Shown: positions 61,953-64,000 of the stretch, piece after piece
How positions within the stretch are numbered: position 1 is the stretch's first letter
Layout of the letters: each line of letters begins with the position of its first letter
Assembly: GCF_900637865.1 (NCBI RefSeq)
Contig: NZ_LR134433.1
Coordinates: 1 to 64,000 of the forward strand
Reading direction: 5' to 3'
Length of the DNA: 64,000 nt
Source: Legionella adelaidensis
Lineage (GTDB): Bacteria > Pseudomonadota > Gammaproteobacteria > Legionellales > Legionellaceae
Notes under the pieces: generated by a model
Seen by the model: only the letters and a program-made list of their open reading frames with translations
Told to the model about the DNA's origin: nothing
Databases searched by the model: none
Program-made: the position numbers and the translations under genes

Positions 61953-62711
61953 CTAATGAATTTTCCGCCAATATATTTTTTTAAGTCGATAAGCTAAAAA
62001 AGATAATATCAACAAAAAAACTATCACCCCTACACCAATTCGGTAACGAACCATTTGCGCAGGCTCACTAACGTAGACTAAAAAAGTCACTAAATCTTGA
62101 ATTGTGCTATCAAATTGTTGCTGGGTCATGGAACCTTTTTGAATTAACAACAACCGCGTATTCTCTAGCAGAGCTAACTGGTTTTCAGGATGTACCGCAA
62201 TAACCTCCCCTTGCAAAGGAGATAATACATTAGGCATAGCCACATCAGGTATTAAAAGGTTATTGGTGCCAAATGGACGTTTTGGATCCAGGTAAAAACT
62301 TTTTAAATAAGTATAAAGCCAAGATGCTCCTCTCGCTCTTGCTTCCAAAGATAAATCTGGAGGTAACTTACCAAACCATTCTCTTGCATCTACTTCAGGC
62401 ATACTAATCCGAATAGGGTCATGCACTTTGGCTCGGGTAAAAATTAAATTATTTATTAATAAATCATTGTCTACGCTTCCATCAAAAGTCGTAAGTCCTA
62501 AATCCCTTGCCATCGCGTTATAGCGCATATATTTAAGTGAATGGCATCCTGAGCAGTAATTCATGTAAATTTTAGCGCCTCTTTGCAAACGCGCCTGATT
62601 ATTTACATCAATATCAACATGGGCCAATGGGGGGTTATTCTCATCCGCAAAAAGCGGCAGGCTACAAAGAAAAGCGAAAATAAAAAATATATTTAAAATC
62701 TTTTTTTTCAC
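61953..62711 (-). CDS. petC: Ubiquinol-cytochrome c reductase cytochrome c1
   Basis: A 252-residue protein with a signal peptide (LNIFFIFAFLCSLPLFA), the haem site YCSGCHSLKYMRYNAMA (CxxCH), the PPDLSLEARARG block, a distal Met in IPDVAMPNVL, and one C-terminal membrane anchor (VGVIVFLLILSFLAYRLKKI). It is the haem c subunit of the bc1 complex. It overlaps petB by 4 bp. Confidence 0.95.
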   Translation of the reverse strand: MKKKILNIFFIFAFLCSLPLFADENNPPLAHVDIDVNNQARLQRGAKIYMNYCSGCHSLKYMRYNAMARDLGLTTFDGSVDNDLLINNLIFTRAKVHDPIRISMPEVDAREWFGKLPPDLSLEARARGASWLYTYLKSFYLDPKRPFGTNNLLIPDVAMPNVLSPLQGEVIAVHPENQLALLENTRLLLIQKGSMTQQQFDSTIQDLVTFLVYVSEPAQMVRYRIGVGVIVFLLILSFLAYRLKKIYWRKIH

Positions 62712-63919
62712 ACTGGTATCCTTTCCGGAACAGGCCTGGTTTGTTCAAAACGCGTATACAACGGCATCAATATAAAAAATGCAAAATATATTACTGTACA
62801 AATACGGGCCAAATTTTGTTTCATTGGCGTAATAATGACTGTTCCCAAATATCCTAAAAGAATAAAACATATTACAAAAATAATAAGAGCTGTTTTCGAT
62901 AAATAACCCTTATAACGAATAGAACGAACGGGGCTGCGATCGAGCCAAGGTACAAAAAATAAAATAATTATTCCACTTAGCATGACAATAACCCCAAATA
63001 ATTTATCAGGTATTGCTCGCAACATGGCATAGTAGGGCGTCATATACCAAACAGGCGCGATATGTTCAGGTGTGGTTAAAGGGTCGGCAGGAACAAAATT
63101 TGCATGTTCCAAGAAATACCCCCCTACTTCAGGAAAGAAAAATACCACACTAAAAAACAGTATTAAAAATACTGTTACTCCAAAAAAATCTTTCACTGTG
63201 TAATAAGGATGAAACGGTATTCCATCCATGGGATGTCCTTGTTCGTTCACCACCTTTTTGATGTCTATTCCTTCGGGATTATTCGATCCCACTTTATGTA
63301 AGGCAACAATGTGTAAAAACACTAATAATAAAAATAAAAGAGGTACACCAATAACGTGTAAAGCAAAAAATCGTTGTAAGGTAGCGTTAGCAATAGTGAA
63401 ATCACCTCGTAACCATGTCATCAGGCTTTTCCCTACAAATGGTATAGCGCCAAAGAGGGAAGTTATCACTTGCGCACCCCAATACGACATTTGTCCCCAT
63501 GGGAGTAAATACCCAAAAAAAGCTTCTGCTAACAGTAGCACAAATAAAAAGACGCCTATTATCCAAACGAGCTCTCGCGGCTTCTGATAAGAGCCATATA
63601 AGAGCCCGCGGAACATGTGTATATATACGACAATAAAAAAGGCGGAAGCGCCAGTAGAATGCAGATAGCGTAATAGCCAGCCATAATTTACATCTCGCAT
63701 AATATATTCAACAGAGTTAAATGCCTCTGCAGAGGAGGGGGTATAAAACATAGTGAGCCAGAGGCCAGTAATAATTTGATTAAACAAAACTAAAATCGCT
63801 AGCGAACCAAAAAAATAATAAATATTAAAGTTTTTTGGCGCATAATATTCGCTAATATGGCTTTTCCAAGTACTAACTAAGGGAAAGCGATCATCTATCC
63901 ATTTAACAAATGTATTCAT
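62708..63919 (-). CDS. petB: Ubiquinol-cytochrome c reductase cytochrome b
   Basis: A 403-residue membrane protein. Eight helices, with haem-ligating histidines in LRYLHSTGASAFFIVVYIHM and FFALHVIGVPLLFLLLVFLH, and the Qo-site block PWGQMSYWGAQVITSLFGAI. FHPYYTVKDFFG starts the C-terminal domain. It overlaps petA and petC by 1-4 bp, so petABC form one operon. Confidence 0.96.
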   Translation of the reverse strand: MNTFVKWIDDRFPLVSTWKSHISEYYAPKNFNIYYFFGSLAILVLFNQIITGLWLTMFYTPSSAEAFNSVEYIMRDVNYGWLLRYLHSTGASAFFIVVYIHMFRGLLYGSYQKPRELVWIIGVFLFVLLLAEAFFGYLLPWGQMSYWGAQVITSLFGAIPFVGKSLMTWLRGDFTIANATLQRFFALHVIGVPLLFLLLVFLHIVALHKVGSNNPEGIDIKKVVNEQGHPMDGIPFHPYYTVKDFFGVTVFLILFFSVVFFFPEVGGYFLEHANFVPADPLTTPEHIAPVWYMTPYYAMLRAIPDKLFGVIVMLSGIIILFFVPWLDRSPVRSIRYKGYLSKTALIIFVICFILLGYLGTVIITPMKQNLARICTVIYFAFFILMPLYTRFEQTRPVPERIPV

Positions 63920-64000
63920 CAGGCTTCCTTTTCATCTTCTCCAATAATGATTTCATGATCACTAATGAATCGATAAGGCGGTACTTCTAAATTTATAGGA
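63919..64000 (-). CDS. petA: Rieske iron-sulfur subunit of bc1 complex, C-terminal end
   Basis: The last 26 codons of a gene entering from the right edge: NLEVPPYRFISDHEIIIGED ending with EKEA and TGA at 63921-63919, overlapping the petB start (ATGA). LEVPPYRF near the C-terminus is typical of the Rieske protein. The cluster-binding region lies outside the window. Confidence 0.85.
   Translation of the reverse strand, partial: PINLEVPPYRFISDHEIIIGEDEKEA

Noticed and set aside
1-64000. CRISPR arrays, rRNA operons, prophage structural genes
   Set aside because: No regularly spaced short repeats with spacers, no rRNA sequence and no phage structural or integrase genes were seen.

Overview
The window is AT-rich chromosomal DNA from a Legionella or very close relative. 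The strongest evidence is Dot/Icm type IVB secretion region I (dotD-dotC-dotB, then dotA-icmV and icmW-icmX), flanked by rpoH, ftsXEY, two M16 peptidases and rsmD on one side and miaA-mutL-amidase-tsaE-nnr, sspAB and petABC on the other. A five-enzyme mevalonate route, ankyrin and SET-domain proteins, and type IVB genes together also point to Legionellales. The species cannot be fixed from the sequence.

Layout. 1-5.7 kb: end of an amino-acid permease, a large ankyrin protein with a putative N-terminal cysteine-protease-like domain, a GIY-YIG protein and an ABC exporter. 5.8-12.2 kb: an accessory zone ending at a tRNA-Arg gene. It holds two partial copies of that tRNA (22 bp and 49 bp), three generations of one ISL3-like insertion sequence (relic, broken, intact), an IS3 remnant, a beta-barrel protein, a double-GNAT acetyltransferase and a RhuM-Fic fusion. 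Two tRNA-Lys genes follow. 12.4-25.1 kb: two mevalonate blocks (phosphomevalonate kinase-like, HMG-CoA reductase, type 2 IDI; then mvaD and mevalonate kinase) around FUSC proteins, an MCE/Mla-type lipid transporter, pal-cpoB and queE.

25.1-33.4 kb: ftsB and eno, usually neighbours in gammaproteobacteria, are separated by a tightly overlapping six-gene operon (ATP-grasp ligase, DRE-TIM aldolase/synthase, alpha/beta hydrolase, isopropylmalate-dehydrogenase-like enzyme, RraA-like lyase, amidohydrolase-like protein) and a divergent dienelactone-hydrolase-like gene. The operon, the hydrolase gene, eno and one small gene share a promoter-proximal motif containing ATAGCATTT. This is the best candidate for an undescribed system: a small-molecule pathway with its own regulatory signature. 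33.5-38.3 kb: Pit phosphate transport, a possible 27-aa membrane peptide, adenosine deaminase and a membrane-anchored SET-domain protein.

38.4-64 kb: mostly core genes in the order expected for Legionella, interrupted by the secretion genes. Here dotB and dotA converge with only about 160 bp between them. All functions are inferred from sequence motifs and family knowledge; no database search was made.
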